Positions 48,580 through 56,458 of a stretch of 64,000 bases of DNA are shown here, one piece after another; the first letter of the stretch is position 1; every line of letters begins with the position of its first letter. This DNA is from CAYMOV01 sp964392085. GTDB lineage: Bacteria; Oederibacteriota; Muellerivitia; Muellerivitales; Muellerivitaceae. Both the position numbers and the translations under genes were made by a program. Location of the stretch: contig CAYMOV010000005.1 of assembly GCA_964392085.1 (NCBI GenBank), positions 10,404 through 74,403 on the forward strand. Direction: 5' to 3'. The notes below the pieces were generated by a model that was given only the letters and a program-made list of their open reading frames with translations, made no database searches and was not told the origin of the DNA.

Positions 48580-48638
48580 CCCGGCGCCCACCCCAACGCC
48601 GAACAGCCCCAAGGGCCTGGTTCTTTCCCGCGACGCCA

Positions 48639-48653
48639 TGGCCCGCTTCTTGC
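48639..48653 (+). promoter_or_regulatory. Sigma-54 promoter of the GlsB/YeaQ-like gene
   Basis: TGGCCCGCTTCTTGC gives GG-N10-GC with TTGCT. The last GC is 47 bp before the ATG at 48700. The same 15-mer occurs at 51496. Confidence 0.75.
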
Positions 48654-48699
48654 TCTCGGGGTCGGTGCGGTCCTTTCCAGAAATAAAACAGGAGTCCCC

Positions 48700-48975
48700 A
48701 TGTACGAAAATCACGGTTTCCACAATTTGCTCTGGTTCCTGGTCGTCGGCGGAGCCGCCGGTTGGTTGGCGAGCCTCTTGGTCCAAGGCGGCGGGATGGG
48801 GATCGTGGCGGACATCGCCGTGGGGATCCTGGGGGCGTTCCTGGGCGGTTGGTTGATCGACTTCTTCAACCTCAACGTCTGGGGCTTCTGGGGATCATTC
48901 TGCATGTGGGTCTTGGGCGCCGCGATCCTGCTGGTGGTGTTTAGGGCCCTCTCGGGCAAACGCGCAACCCGGTAA
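48700..48975 (+). CDS. GlsB/YeaQ/YmgE-family small membrane protein
   Basis: 91 aa. Three hydrophobic helices: NLLWFLVVGGAAGWLASLLV, MGIVADIAVGILGAFLGGWL and GFWGSFCMWVLGAAILLVVF, with the family pattern WLASLLVQGGGMG and ILGAFLGGWL. Members are stress-induced inner-membrane proteins of unclear biochemistry (transglycosylase-associated family by name only). AGGAG lies six bases before the ATG. The gene is driven by a sigma-54 promoter and followed by an alcohol dehydrogenase gene 80 bp later. Confidence 0.88.
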   Translation: MYENHGFHNLLWFLVVGGAAGWLASLLVQGGGMGIVADIAVGILGAFLGGWLIDFFNLNVWGFWGSFCMWVLGAAILLVVFRALSGKRATR

Positions 48976-49055
48976 CCAGACGCCCGCTCGACGGGCCGGC
49001 GAATTCGGCCGACCCTTCTCATCCATGGGACCCATGACCCGAACGAAGGAATGAA

Positions 49056-50132
49056 ATGGCCACGACCATCCAGGAAGAGCCTAAAATCGCCGTGATGAAG
49101 GCCTTGGTCTACCACGGACCCAATCGTCGGGCGTGGGAAGACAAGCCGAAACCGTCGGTCCGGGAAACGACGGACGCCTTGGTGCGGATCACCACCACGA
49201 CCATCTGCGGCACCGACCTCCACATCATCAAGGGCGAGGTGCCCACCGTACAGGCCGGGCGGATCTTGGGCCATGAGGGCGTCGGCGTCGTGGAGGCCCT
49301 CGGGTCCGCCGTGACCGGTTTCACCGTGGGTGACCGGGTCCTCATCTCCTGCGTCTCGTCCTGCGGCAAATGCGACACCTGCAAGCGGGGCATGCCTTCC
49401 CATTGCCGGGACGGCGGTTGGATCCTGGGCAACACCATCGACGGCACCCAGGCCCAATACGTCCGGGTCCCCCACGCCGACAACAGCCTTTACCATTCCC
49501 CGGCGGGCATCGACGAGGACGCCCTGGTGATGATGTCCGACATCTTCCCCACGGGTTTCGAGTGCGGGACCCTCAGCGGCCAGGTGAAACCCGGGGACTC
49601 GGTGGCCATCGTGGGCGCCGGCCCCATCGGCCTGGCGGCCCTATTGACGAGCCAGTTCTTCTCACCGGCCAAGCTGATCGTGATCGACCAGGACCCGAAC
49701 CGGCTCAAGGTGGCCCTGTCCTTTGGGGCGACCCACGTCGTCAACTTCAAGACCGAGAAGGCCGTGGAGAAGGTCCGATCCCTGACCAAGGGCGAGGGCG
49801 TGGACGTGGCCATCGAGGCCGTGGGTTCCCCCGGGTCCTTCGAGACCTGCCAAAACATCGTGGCCCCGGGCGGGCGGATCGCGAATATCGGGGTCCACGG
49901 CAGATCGGTGGAATTGCACCTGGAAAAGCTCTGGAGCATGAACCTGACCCTCACCACCCGGTTGGTGGATACGACGAGCATCCCCCTGCTGTTGAAGGTG
50001 CACCAGTCCGGCAAGTTGGACGCCAAGCGGATGAGCACCCACAAGTTCGCGCTGTCCGACATCCTGAAGGCCTACGACACCTTCGGGAACGCCGCTCAGG
50101 AAAACGCCTTGAAGGTGCTTTTGAAGGCCTGA
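49056..50132 (+). CDS. Zinc-dependent alcohol dehydrogenase
   Basis: 358 aa MDR-family enzyme. Catalytic zinc ligand Cys in TTICGTDLHIIKG and His in GRILGHEGVGVVEALGS. The structural zinc-site Cys cluster lies in CVSSCGKCDTCKRGMPSHC. The NAD-binding loop is VAIVGAGPIGLAALL, and PGGRIANIGVHG follows. It most resembles broad-range alcohol/threonine-type dehydrogenases that interconvert alcohols and aldehydes with NAD(P). GAAGGA lies six bases before the ATG. It follows the GlsB-like gene on the same strand and may share its sigma-54 transcript. Confidence 0.92.
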   Translation: MATTIQEEPKIAVMKALVYHGPNRRAWEDKPKPSVRETTDALVRITTTTICGTDLHIIKGEVPTVQAGRILGHEGVGVVEALGSAVTGFTVGDRVLISCVSSCGKCDTCKRGMPSHCRDGGWILGNTIDGTQAQYVRVPHADNSLYHSPAGIDEDALVMMSDIFPTGFECGTLSGQVKPGDSVAIVGAGPIGLAALLTSQFFSPAKLIVIDQDPNRLKVALSFGATHVVNFKTEKAVEKVRSLTKGEGVDVAIEAVGSPGSFETCQNIVAPGGRIANIGVHGRSVELHLEKLWSMNLTLTTRLVDTTSIPLLLKVHQSGKLDAKRMSTHKFALSDILKAYDTFGNAAQENALKVLLKA

Positions 50133-50570
50133 GGCGGGCGGAAGGTTACCGGGCTCCGTCGGGACGTCCGGATTCCCGGGTTTATTGACGATTCAGCCGC
50201 TTTTTAGGTCCCCGCCCCCTACAACGTCAAAACAATGCCCTTGTAGGGGCTCGATCCATCGAACCCACAGGCGCCATGACTCGGGTTCACGTTTTTACGC
50301 CGAGGCTTGCCGGCGCCCCCCCGAAATCCGCGCGTCAATCCCGGTCTGCGGAAGTCGGGCAAAAGCGGCTGAACCGCCACAGGTTTATTTTGCGCGACTA
50401 TTTTCGGTCAAGCCATTTTTGGGCCAGGATGAATAACGGGTTCAGGATTCCACGGATAAGCGGCCGACGGGGGACCTGGCTTCGGGTTCCCGGGGCTGGG
50501 CGGGAGACGGTTAGGTCGCCGTCGTCGCCCAGGCGGCGTTTCCCGTTCCGGGAGCCCGGTCCAGGGGTGG
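50133..50570. other. Non-coding gap of about 440 bp with repeat remnants
   Basis: No convincing gene. It holds a perfect 9-bp inverted repeat, CCCCTACAA (50216-50224) and TTGTAGGGG (50241-50249). The second arm continues as GGGGCTCGATCCATCGAACC (50246-50265), the kind of sequence often found in dispersed repeats. A run of degenerate Pro/Arg-like codons after 50450 has no ribosome-binding site. Confidence 0.55.
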
Positions 50571-51260
50571 TCATTCCGCCAACCGCCGCTTCAGCCCCTC
50601 GAGGTTGAGCACCGTGAAACGGCCCCGGCCGGCGGCGATCAACCCCGACTCCTCGAAACGGAGGAAGGTCCGGATGCAGGTTTCCTCGGTGGTGCCCGCC
50701 ATCTCCGCGACGGCCTTGCGGGTCATGGGAACCCTGGGACCGTACTCCCGCGCCATTTCGATGATCACGTGGATCACGCGTTTCTCGACCGTCTCCCGGG
50801 AAAAGACATGCCGGTTCCTCATGGCGCGCAGGAGGTTCGACATACGGGAGACCATGCCCCAGGCCATCTCGGGGCATTTTCCCATGAGGAACTTGAACCG
50901 CAGGATCGGGAAGGAGACCGCCACGGCGTCGGTTTCCGCCAGGCAGTAACAGCCGTATTCGCCGCCGTTGAAGGACGCGGTCCCGAACATCCCCCCCACC
51001 CCGATGAGTCCGAGGGTCAAGTCCCGTCCCTCCACCGTGTGGAGCCCCTCCTTCACGTAACCCTCCTTGACGAACCAGATGGAGGCCGCCTCGTCATCCT
51101 CCTGGAAGAGGGAATCCCCCTCGGCGTATTTGCGCTCGATCCCCCCGTCCTCGACTTCCCGGAAAGCCCAAGCCGGCAGGCTTCTGAAGACCTCCATGGC
51201 GGAGAGGAGGTTCCTTGAGGCGGACGGGACGGCCCCGAGCCTGGGTTTCGTCGTGGGCAT
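50571..51260 (-). CDS. CRP/FNR-family transcriptional regulator
   Basis: 229 aa. The cyclic-nucleotide-binding-type beta roll is at about residues 30-120 (KYAEGDSLFQEDDEAASIWF, GLIGVGGMFGTASFNGGEYG). A dimer helix (ILRFKFLMGKCPEMAWGMVS) and an HTH follow: PMTRKAVAEMAGTTEETCIR then TFLRFEESGLIAAGRGRFTV. No N-terminal FNR-type four-Cys iron-sulfur motif is seen, so it may sense cyclic nucleotides, redox state or another ligand. It is divergent from the membrane operon at 51576, and its upstream region contains that operon's sigma-54 elements. Confidence 0.9.
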   Translation of the reverse strand: MPTTKPRLGAVPSASRNLLSAMEVFRSLPAWAFREVEDGGIERKYAEGDSLFQEDDEAASIWFVKEGYVKEGLHTVEGRDLTLGLIGVGGMFGTASFNGGEYGCYCLAETDAVAVSFPILRFKFLMGKCPEMAWGMVSRMSNLLRAMRNRHVFSRETVEKRVIHVIIEMAREYGPRVPMTRKAVAEMAGTTEETCIRTFLRFEESGLIAAGRGRFTVLNLEGLKRRLAE

Positions 51261-51382
51261 AATGCCTTCTTTCGGGCAGAGTGATCGCCTTGACAGGTTA
51301 CCCCCCGCGGGCCCGGTGGGTATCTTTAATTAATGATTTAAGTCGGGTCGGGTCACGCGGTCCGCGCGCCCAACACCGGCGC

Positions 51383-51416
51383 GATCAATTTGAGACCCGC
51401 GAAAATCATTTTGATT
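51383..51416 (+). promoter_or_regulatory. Candidate enhancer sites of the 51576 operon
   Basis: GATCAATTTGAG (51383-51394) is identical to the site at 42184. AATCATTTTGATT (51404-51416) is a perfect 5-3-5 inverted repeat. They are 81-103 bp upstream of the -24 element. Confidence 0.6.
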
Positions 51417-51495
51417 ATTTTCGGCGGGTCCGCGGGATCGAACGCCCCATTCGGGGCCGCGCGCACCATTCCCGAGGGGAATCCAGTTCCCCTTG

Positions 51496-51510
51496 TGGCC
51501 CGCTTCTTGC
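51496..51510 (+). promoter_or_regulatory. Sigma-54 promoter of the 51576 membrane operon
   Basis: TGGCCCGCTTCTTGC, followed by TTT; identical over 15 bases to the element at 48639. The last GC is 66 bp before the ATG at 51576. Confidence 0.8.
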
Positions 51511-51575
51511 TTTCAACTACAACAACAAGGGCGCATTCCCGGCCCTGATGTCCCTGATTCCTTCAAGGAAGATCC

Positions 51576-51929
51576 ATGGCCAAGAACCTTCGCGAGAGAC
51601 CCGTCCCTTCCACCTTCTTGGACACGATGATCCGGATAGGCGGCGCCTTCATCGGCGGCGCGAAGCCCCTGGTCCACCGGTTGCGTGACGGCCTGGAGTC
51701 CCAGGCGGACCTCTACACCCAAGCCCTGGAGCGCCGCCTGGTGGCTTTGGCCCTCCGGGGATTCGCCCTTTTCCTGGGCGTGTGCTTCATCGGGTTGGGG
51801 ATCCTTTTCACCCTGATCGACAAGGGGGGCGTCCCCCGGGGGATCGCCTTCCTTGGCGGCGGGTTGTTCGGCCTGTTGGTTTATGCCTTTTTACTCAAAT
51901 ACAGCAAGGAAAGCGGGTGGACGACGTGA
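51576..51929 (+). CDS. Small membrane protein of the phage-holin-like/YqjE type
   Basis: 117 aa. A basic lead (MAKNLRERPVPSTFLDTMIR) and an amphipathic helix (HRLRDGLESQADLYTQALER) are followed by two membrane helices (LRGFALFLGVCFIGLGILFT and RGIAFLGGGLFGLLVYAFLL). A cytoplasmic tail SKESGWTT ends it. The pattern matches holin-superfamily-III/YqjE-like proteins of stress operons. The name does not imply phage origin and no phage gene is nearby. First gene of a two-gene operon driven by a sigma-54 promoter; overlaps the next gene by GTGA. Confidence 0.75.
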   Translation: MAKNLRERPVPSTFLDTMIRIGGAFIGGAKPLVHRLRDGLESQADLYTQALERRLVALALRGFALFLGVCFIGLGILFTLIDKGGVPRGIAFLGGGLFGLLVYAFLLKYSKESGWTT

Positions 51930-52234
51930 CCCAAAACAACGTGGCCATGAAGAAGCAGATCCTGAAGCACCTCGAGGCGGGCAAGGCCAAGCTGGCCTGG
52001 CTGGAGGCCAAGGTCCTCGACGAGAAGAAGATCCAAAAGCTCCGGGACGAGTTCGAGAAGTCGAAGCAAAAAATGGCCGACCTCAAGGACAAGTTCAACG
52101 CCTACGAGGAAAAGGCCGTCCAATACATCGAGTTGAACCCCAAGAAGGCCCTGGCCATGGCCACCGCCGCCGGTGTCTTGGCGGGCGCCCTTTGGGGTTC
52201 CTCCGGCAAGACAACCGTCAAGAGGAAGAAATAA
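51926..52234 (+). CDS. Small coiled-coil protein with C-terminal membrane helix (DUF883/YqjD-like)
   Basis: 102 aa from GTG at 51926, which overlaps the previous stop as GTGA; an internal ATG at 51947 is the alternative. Body of charged helix: MKKQILKHLEAGKAKLAWLE, AKVLDEKKIQKLRDEFEKSK, QKMADLKDKFNAYEEKAVQY. A short hydrophobic segment (LAMATAAGVLAGALWGSSG) and a basic end (KTTVKRKK) follow. This is the arrangement of ElaB/YqjD-type stationary-phase proteins that anchor to the membrane by the C-terminus. Pairing with a YqjE-like gene supports the comparison. Probable role in envelope stress. Confidence 0.7.
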   Translation: MTQNNVAMKKQILKHLEAGKAKLAWLEAKVLDEKKIQKLRDEFEKSKQKMADLKDKFNAYEEKAVQYIELNPKKALAMATAAGVLAGALWGSSGKTTVKRKK

Positions 52235-52295
52235 CCCTCCGCATCGTGCCGGTCGCAATCGGCGTGTTGTTCACGACGCCCCGGAAGTGTGAATC

Positions 52296-53057
52296 ATGTT
52301 GACTGTCCGAAGGTCCGAAGAGCGCCATCACATCCAAAACGACGGGCAAAACACCTGGGTGACGTTTGATTGGGGAAACAAGGCCGATCCCCTGCGGGAC
52401 GGCTTCGGGGTGCTGAAGATCCTCAATGAGGAAACCCTGTCCCCGGGTCGGGGCTTCATCCTCCATACGCACAACGACATGGTGGTGGTGACCTACGTGC
52501 AGGCGGGCATGGTCATCTACAAGGGCACGCTTGAGGAACCCGATTTCCTGGAGACCAAGGAATTCCAGCGGATCAACTCCACGCCCGACACGAAGCAGTA
52601 CGTCTTCAACCCCTCCCAATCCGAGGACGCCCATGTCTTCCAAAGCGGGTTCACCCCCCAAGCGGGCGCTTTGAGGCCCGGGAGCCTGAAGAAGCTCTTC
52701 ACCCACGCGGAACGGCAGGGGATCCTGAAACTTATCGCCTCCCCCGACGGCCGGGAGGGTTCCCTCCCTATCCAACAGGACGTCTACATGTATTCCACCT
52801 ACGCGCACAATGGGAACCATGTCGTCCACGAGATCACCGCCGGAAGGACCACCTGGCTCCACGTGGTCAAGGGAGAGGTCCAGATGGCGGACCTTCATCT
52901 CAAAACAGGGGACGCTGTCGGCGTCTCGGATGAAAGGTCCATCTCCTTCACGGCGAAGGGCCCGACCGAGATATTGCTCTTCGACCTTTGCGCCCCGGTA
53001 CCCGACAAGCTCACCAAGAACTCCGACGTCAACCGCCAGAACGCCATGATGAATTAG
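52296..53057 (+). CDS. Pirin-family bicupin (YhhW-like)
   Basis: 253 aa, soluble. Pirin layout: MLTVRRSEERHHIQNDGQNT, WVTFDWGNKADPLRDGFGVL, then the metal-binding cupin stretch GRGFILHTHNDMVVVTYVQA. In this copy His-x-His followed by later residues differs from the canonical HPHxGxE. NPSQSEDAHVFQSGFTPQAG and EVQMADLHLKTGDAVGVSDE follow. YhhW-type pirins can act as quercetin 2,3-dioxygenases, but the altered metal motif makes catalysis uncertain and a regulatory role possible. It follows the membrane operon by 61 bp and may share its transcript. Confidence 0.78.
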   Translation: MLTVRRSEERHHIQNDGQNTWVTFDWGNKADPLRDGFGVLKILNEETLSPGRGFILHTHNDMVVVTYVQAGMVIYKGTLEEPDFLETKEFQRINSTPDTKQYVFNPSQSEDAHVFQSGFTPQAGALRPGSLKKLFTHAERQGILKLIASPDGREGSLPIQQDVYMYSTYAHNGNHVVHEITAGRTTWLHVVKGEVQMADLHLKTGDAVGVSDERSISFTAKGPTEILLFDLCAPVPDKLTKNSDVNRQNAMMN

Positions 53058-53104
53058 CGGGATGATGAGGAATCCGGACTCAAGTGGCCCCCCCAACCGA
53101 TCAC

Positions 53105-53171
53105 AGTAGGGGGACTTCCGGCTTCCCATTGTCATTGGGAACAAAGTCAAAAGCGGGGTCGTGTCGCACGA
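53105..53171 (-). repeat. Dispersed repeat, copy B
   Basis: In opposite orientation this matches 35989-36060: shared core GACACGACCCCGCTTTTGAC and GTCCCCC at the far end. The rest of the gap 53058-53304 shows no gene. Confidence 0.65.
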
Positions 53172-53304
53172 GCGAATCACCCAAAAAACCGGGATTTACG
53201 GCCATTCGCACGAACCAAGTGGTTGTCGACTCGCCTTGAGAAAGCCTTTTTTCGCCAGGGTCGTCAGGGGGTTGTGTCGCCTGACTTTGGGCCAGGGGTC
53301 GGTT

Positions 53305-54597
53305 TTAGAATATATTTACCTTATGAGAGTTCCCTTCCCGCTTTCCGGCCACTCCGTAATAATTCAACAGATATCGCATGGTAAGGCCCTGAACCAAAAC
53401 GGAGAAGAGAACAACCCCGTAAGTGGCTGCCAGGATTAAATCCTTTTCCGGCAGGTCCGGCAAGGAAAGGGCCATTGCGATCGAAAGCCCACCCCTCAAA
53501 CCTCCCCACGTGAGAATAGAAACGATTCCTCTTCGGCTTTCGTTCCATTGGATGAATCGAATGGGAAGGATGACCGAAAGAAACCTTGAAGCCAAAACAA
53601 CGGGTACGGCCCCCAGGCCTATCAGCAGGTTGCGCCCACCTACAAAAGTGTCAAAAACCTTCAGACCGATTAAAAGGAATAACACAGCATTCAAGATGTC
53701 GTCCATCATTCCCCAAAAAGCATCAAAATGCTCCGCGGTTTTTTGACTCATGGCATATCGCTTGCCGTGGTTGCCGATCAAAAGCCCCGCCACCACCACC
53801 GCGATGGGGCCGGATACACCCAACCGGAAAGAAAGGGAGTACATAAACATGACCAAAGCCAACGTGATCAAAAGTTCTAACTGGTGATAATTGATGCTTT
53901 TGAGCATCCTGAACGCCATGTAGCCCAAACCTAATCCTAAGAGAACACCACCAACCACTTCCCGCAGGAACAACCAAAACACATAGAGAGGGGATAAGGA
54001 AAGGGCAGATCCTTCCCCCCCGATTCCCGCCAAAGAGGTTAGGGCGAAAAAAACGACGACTCCCACACCATCATTGAAAAGGGATTCACCGGCGATGGTG
54101 GCCTCCAATTCCTTCGGGGCCCTTAGTTCTTTTAGCAGTCCCAAGACCGCGATTGGATCAGTGGGTGAAATAAGCGCCCCAAATACCATGCAAACCAAAA
54201 GGGAGACCTCCATTCCCGAGGCTTTGAGAAGCGCATAACTCAGTCCCCCTACCATTGCCGTTGAAAAGAGGACACCTAGGGTCGCCAATACGAGGATGGT
54301 CCATCGGTTGGCCTTCAAGTCCTTGAATTTGACGTGGAGGGCCCCCGCAAACAAAAGAAAACAAAGCATGCCATGCATTAAAACCCGGTTGAAGTCGATG
54401 CCCGCCAGGAAAGTATTCAGGCCCGCCTTCAGGTGCCACTGGGGTAGAAGCCAGCCGGTCGCCAACATGAAGAGAGAACTGAAGAGGGCAATGCTCATGA
54501 TGCCTGTGGTGGCCGGAAGCCGTAAGAACCGGTAATTGAGGTAGCCGAACGCCGCCGCCAGGGCGATCAAAACAGCCGCGATATCGAAAACAGTCAT
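53305..54597 (-). CDS. Na+/H+ antiporter of the CPA1 (NhaP-like) family
   Basis: 430 aa with about 12 membrane segments. CPA1 hallmarks are present: GALISPTDPIAVLGLLKELR with the proton/sodium Asp, and IAGESLFNDGVGVVVFFALT with the Asn-Asp pair. The late part has HFDAFWGMMDDILNAVLFLL and ILTWGGLRGGLSIAMALSLP. It exchanges Na+ or K+ for protons across the inner membrane. The DNA is AT-richer than its neighbours (about 50 % GC by eye against over 60 %), as in the ClC gene that follows; one base separates the two genes. The pair may have been acquired together. No C-terminal regulatory domain. Confidence 0.9.
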   Translation of the reverse strand: MTVFDIAAVLIALAAAFGYLNYRFLRLPATTGIMSIALFSSLFMLATGWLLPQWHLKAGLNTFLAGIDFNRVLMHGMLCFLLFAGALHVKFKDLKANRWTILVLATLGVLFSTAMVGGLSYALLKASGMEVSLLVCMVFGALISPTDPIAVLGLLKELRAPKELEATIAGESLFNDGVGVVVFFALTSLAGIGGEGSALSLSPLYVFWLFLREVVGGVLLGLGLGYMAFRMLKSINYHQLELLITLALVMFMYSLSFRLGVSGPIAVVVAGLLIGNHGKRYAMSQKTAEHFDAFWGMMDDILNAVLFLLIGLKVFDTFVGGRNLLIGLGAVPVVLASRFLSVILPIRFIQWNESRRGIVSILTWGGLRGGLSIAMALSLPDLPEKDLILAATYGVVLFSVLVQGLTMRYLLNYYGVAGKREGNSHKVNIF

Positions 54598-54598
54598 T

Positions 54599-56038
54599 TT
54601 AAGAATCCCCAGCTCTTCTTCGGCTTAACGATTCCAACCGGACAAGAGCCGGCTTAGTTGTCCCGGGTTTTCCCTCCGAGCTTTTTACGTGGAAAGCAAG
54701 GTGACGATACAAAGGGACCGGCATGATCAGTTTTCCCACCCCTTGCGCCAGGAAAGCGCCGATCATGAAGGGAATCAAAAGCATGCTTTGATCCGTCATT
54801 TCCATAATAATGATGACTGCCGTCAATGGAGCCTGAACCACTCCTGAAAAGAAAGCCACCATTCCAATCAATGCGCAAGCCTTTAATCCCGCCACTTGAA
54901 ATAACTGGCCGGTGGTAAAACCCAATCCGGCTCCAATGGACAAACAAGGGGAAAATATCCCCCCCGCCATGCCGGACAAATAGGAAAAGGCAGTGGTGAG
55001 CAGTTTTTCAGGGAAATAAAGGGATGGCAGGGTTCCCTGTGCGTTATCCATAAAACGCCGGGTCACTTCATAGCCCGATCCCGCCGTGTCACCGTTGGTA
55101 AGAACGTTGATCAAAGCGCAAATAATTCCACACACGAGGGCTTTTCCCCACCAGGACGAAGGAAGAATTCGGTATTTAGGGTGAGTTAGTATCTTTGAAA
55201 AAACACCTCCAAATATCCCGCCCAAGAGACCGAGTAGTATGGCGATTGGAATCAGGCTTAATGCCGATCCCTTTACAACAGGGTGGCCAAAGTAAAGGTA
55301 ATTGCCTCCGATGGCTTGTGCGGTAATTCCACCAACAATGACGGCCAACATGACTATTCGCTTGAACTGGGCGAAGGAATGTTCGGCGATCTCCTCTAAC
55401 GCGAAGGTAATGCCCGCCAATGGGGTGTTAAAAGCCGCCGAAATCCCAGCTGATGCACCCGCAATAAGGTAGGACTGAAGATCCAAAGTGCCGAAATAGC
55501 GGCGTGCATGCCGTGCCGTAAAGGCAAAAACTGAAGAAGCCACTTGCACCGTCGGGCCTTCCCGGCCAATAGAAGCCCCGCCCAGGATTCCGACAACACT
55601 TGATATGATTTTCCAAGCGGCTGTTTTAATGGACACCAACGGCCCTGTCATTTCACCGCGTTTTCCGTTTTCCACCCCATCAATCGCCTGAAGCACTTGA
55701 GGTATGCCGCTCCCTTTGGCTTCAGGCGCAAATTTCACTACCAGCCATGTCGCCATAAGGAACAGGCACGGCCCAAGCAGAAGCGCCAAATAAGGATGGC
55801 TCTGTAATCCTTTATTAAATACGCCCTGGGTCAAAGTTATAAGTTCCGCATAGAAATAGGCGATGATACCCACCACGACAGCCGCCAACAATAATGAAGC
55901 CTGCATCGTCGTCTTAGGGTGGATGGGGTTCAATTCCCTAGCACCGGCAGAAATACCCTTTCCAATATGTGAAACCGACTTCGATAATTCGTCCTTGGCT
56001 TTCCTCAGATTCATCTTCCTTTGATTCTTAGGCGCCAC
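54599..56038 (-). CDS. ClC-family chloride channel or Cl-/H+ antiporter
   Basis: 479 aa. The selectivity-filter motifs are all present: GSGIPQVLQAIDG, GREGPTVQVASS with the gating Glu, and GGIFSPCLSIGAGLGFTTGQ. FALEEIAEHSF carries the inner proton-path Glu of exchangers, which favours a Cl-/H+ antiporter over a channel. About 17 helices, no CBS domains. It is one base upstream of the antiporter in reading order, with the same low GC, so the two act as a unit in pH or salt stress. A second ATG (residue 9) is possible but the first is in frame with a basic lead. Confidence 0.92.
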   Translation of the reverse strand: MAPKNQRKMNLRKAKDELSKSVSHIGKGISAGARELNPIHPKTTMQASLLLAAVVVGIIAYFYAELITLTQGVFNKGLQSHPYLALLLGPCLFLMATWLVVKFAPEAKGSGIPQVLQAIDGVENGKRGEMTGPLVSIKTAAWKIISSVVGILGGASIGREGPTVQVASSVFAFTARHARRYFGTLDLQSYLIAGASAGISAAFNTPLAGITFALEEIAEHSFAQFKRIVMLAVIVGGITAQAIGGNYLYFGHPVVKGSALSLIPIAILLGLLGGIFGGVFSKILTHPKYRILPSSWWGKALVCGIICALINVLTNGDTAGSGYEVTRRFMDNAQGTLPSLYFPEKLLTTAFSYLSGMAGGIFSPCLSIGAGLGFTTGQLFQVAGLKACALIGMVAFFSGVVQAPLTAVIIIMEMTDQSMLLIPFMIGAFLAQGVGKLIMPVPLYRHLAFHVKSSEGKPGTTKPALVRLESLSRRRAGDS

Positions 56039-56458
56039 AATTACCTCTTGATCCGACTTTCAGTCGCATGTGACTCGATTTTCTGATGCCTTAATACAGT
56101 TTAAAGCCATTTCACTAACAATTTATACACCCACCCTATAATAAATTCACTCCATCAGTTTACGACCACCCTGGCCTTCGACATGAAGACCTCTTGCTTC
56201 AGGACCCTTCACCGAACTTCCAGTTGAAGCTCTCGATAGCCTACGTTGTCCATGCCCCTTTGACGGCGGATATCAAGATGGAATGACCTACCAGAGCATG
56301 CTTTGGATCCCCTTCATGACTGGCCTTCCCAGATCCAATAGTCGTAAAATTCATCCTGCTGGTCCAACTTTATCGTCATCCGGCTTTTCAAAAAACCGTG
56401 AAGGAAGGACAATGATAGCTTGAAATCATGATTTCTAAAACCAGGAGGAATACCATTA
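56039..56458. other. AT-rich non-coding gap of about 420 bp
   Basis: No gene of normal length found. The stretch is AT-rich with a TTTAAAC and TGTATT-like promoter patch upstream of the ClC gene (56090-56130). Short in-frame fragments (such as GMDNVGYRELQLEV on the minus strand near 56230-56275) might be remains of a broken mobile gene, but the match is too short to claim. Confidence 0.45.

Noticed and set aside
51576..51929. Holin-like gene as sign of a prophage
   Set aside because: The holin-like family includes many chromosomal stress proteins; no phage structural, lysis or integrase gene is present.
56039..56458. Transposase remnant before the ClC gene
   Set aside because: Only a short weak fragment; no inverted ends, catalytic motif or reading frame supports it.
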